Source: Aedes albopictus (taxonomy: Eukaryota; Arthropoda; Insecta; Diptera; Culicidae). From it: a DNA stretch of 64,000 nt. The notes beneath the pieces are model-generated. The model made no database searches, was not told the DNA's origin, and saw nothing but the letters and a program-made list of their open reading frames with translations. Below, piece by piece: positions 63,666 to 64,000 of the stretch (its first letter is position 1; each line of letters opens with the position of its first letter). The translations under genes and the position numbers were made by a program. The stretch spans positions 159,638,754-159,702,753 of the forward strand of contig NC_085136.1 of assembly GCF_035046485.1 (NCBI RefSeq), given 5' to 3'.

Positions 63666-64000
63666 GATATTTATTAAGAAGCACAATTAGGTAAATTGAT
63701 AAAAAAAATTAAAAAAAGCAATCATGCCAACATTTTTGGTAAAGGACAGACTTGTTAGCATCCCAAAATGGCAGCCACAAAAGCAGACTTTGGCACCTAC
63801 TCACGATTTAGAGCGCTCAATTCTCTTCGTAAACAAAACCTACGCACCTAATATTCTTATTCTAAGCTTATTACTAGTGAGCAAAAACAGAATAATAAAA
63901 TGCACTATTGTTTGAAGCTTGCTTCTCAAGGTTTGTGCGTCTGAAGTTCTGATGCACTGTTGGAGTGGGATTTCAAGACGTTTGTCCTTCACCCAATGCT
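63666..64000. other. Sequence downstream of the minisatellite, no gene recognised
   Basis: AT-rich, with AATAAA near 63893 that could serve a long lipase 3' end. Nothing else is seen. Confidence 0.35.

Overview
The window looks like euchromatin from a mosquito, most likely an Aedes species. It is AT-rich. One gene has two tiny introns (59 and 76 bp) and three very long introns (14 to 28 kb) packed with nested transposons. Several repeats are of a kind I associate with Aedes: a tRNA-derived SINE with a Feilai-like 3' end, degenerate 12-bp minisatellites of the ATTCCTCCAGGA type, many palindromic (foldback) MITEs, and a Penelope-like element. The species call is an inference and was not checked by search.

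The one well-supported host gene runs left to right over 58 kb (4224-62358). It encodes a secreted neutral lipase of the pancreatic lipase family with a C-terminal PLAT domain. Six exons (4224-4355, 32066-32354, 45988-46447, 46524-46911, 60925-61104, 61164-62358) join in a consistent phase into 880 codons plus stop. The Ser-Asp-His triad, the lid cysteines and the PLAT domain are all present. The first exon, with the signal peptide, must lie upstream of the window. The protein carries a proline-rich insert before the oxyanion-hole region and a long, acidic, low-complexity tail after PLAT. A second, short candidate gene on the same strand lies inside intron 32355-45987: two exons (43518-43674 and 44530-44675) read as a 100-residue protein starting MGNSHC, a myristoylation/palmitoylation type N-terminus.

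Layout. 1-1702 is a decayed APE-type non-LTR retrotransposon split by a TA-flanked MITE. 2462-3870 is a minus-strand Penelope-like fragment with a GIY-YIG domain. 4356-32065 is a stack of palindromic elements (5457-7569, 11809-13729, 14053-18866, 20877-22870, 28306-30093, 30731-31780) containing a young 1.85 kb non-autonomous LTR element (7671-9520), a solo LTR (31137-31571), several MITEs and a minisatellite-bearing element (22914-25368). 32355-45987 holds two TSD-flanked or tail-bearing retroposons, a 3 kb minisatellite with an embedded palindrome that carries two divergent tRNA-like units (39006-39322), and a 2.8 kb degenerate TGGTGCAT satellite. 46912-60924 holds more foldbacks (47211-50042, 50462-53459, 53456-55137, 55648-56353, 60015-60415) and SINEs. 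After the lipase stop comes another minisatellite (62630-63660).

No CRISPR array, bacterial operon or intact virus is seen. The most interesting signals are the divergent tRNA-like palindrome, a short motif (AACTTTGCCGAAGAC-like) that recurs in otherwise different palindromic repeats, retroposons with exon-like 5' halves ending at GTGAGA donor-like sites, and the nested MGNSHC gene. Palindromic arms also preserve the empty sites of several insertions, so the order of events can be read directly.
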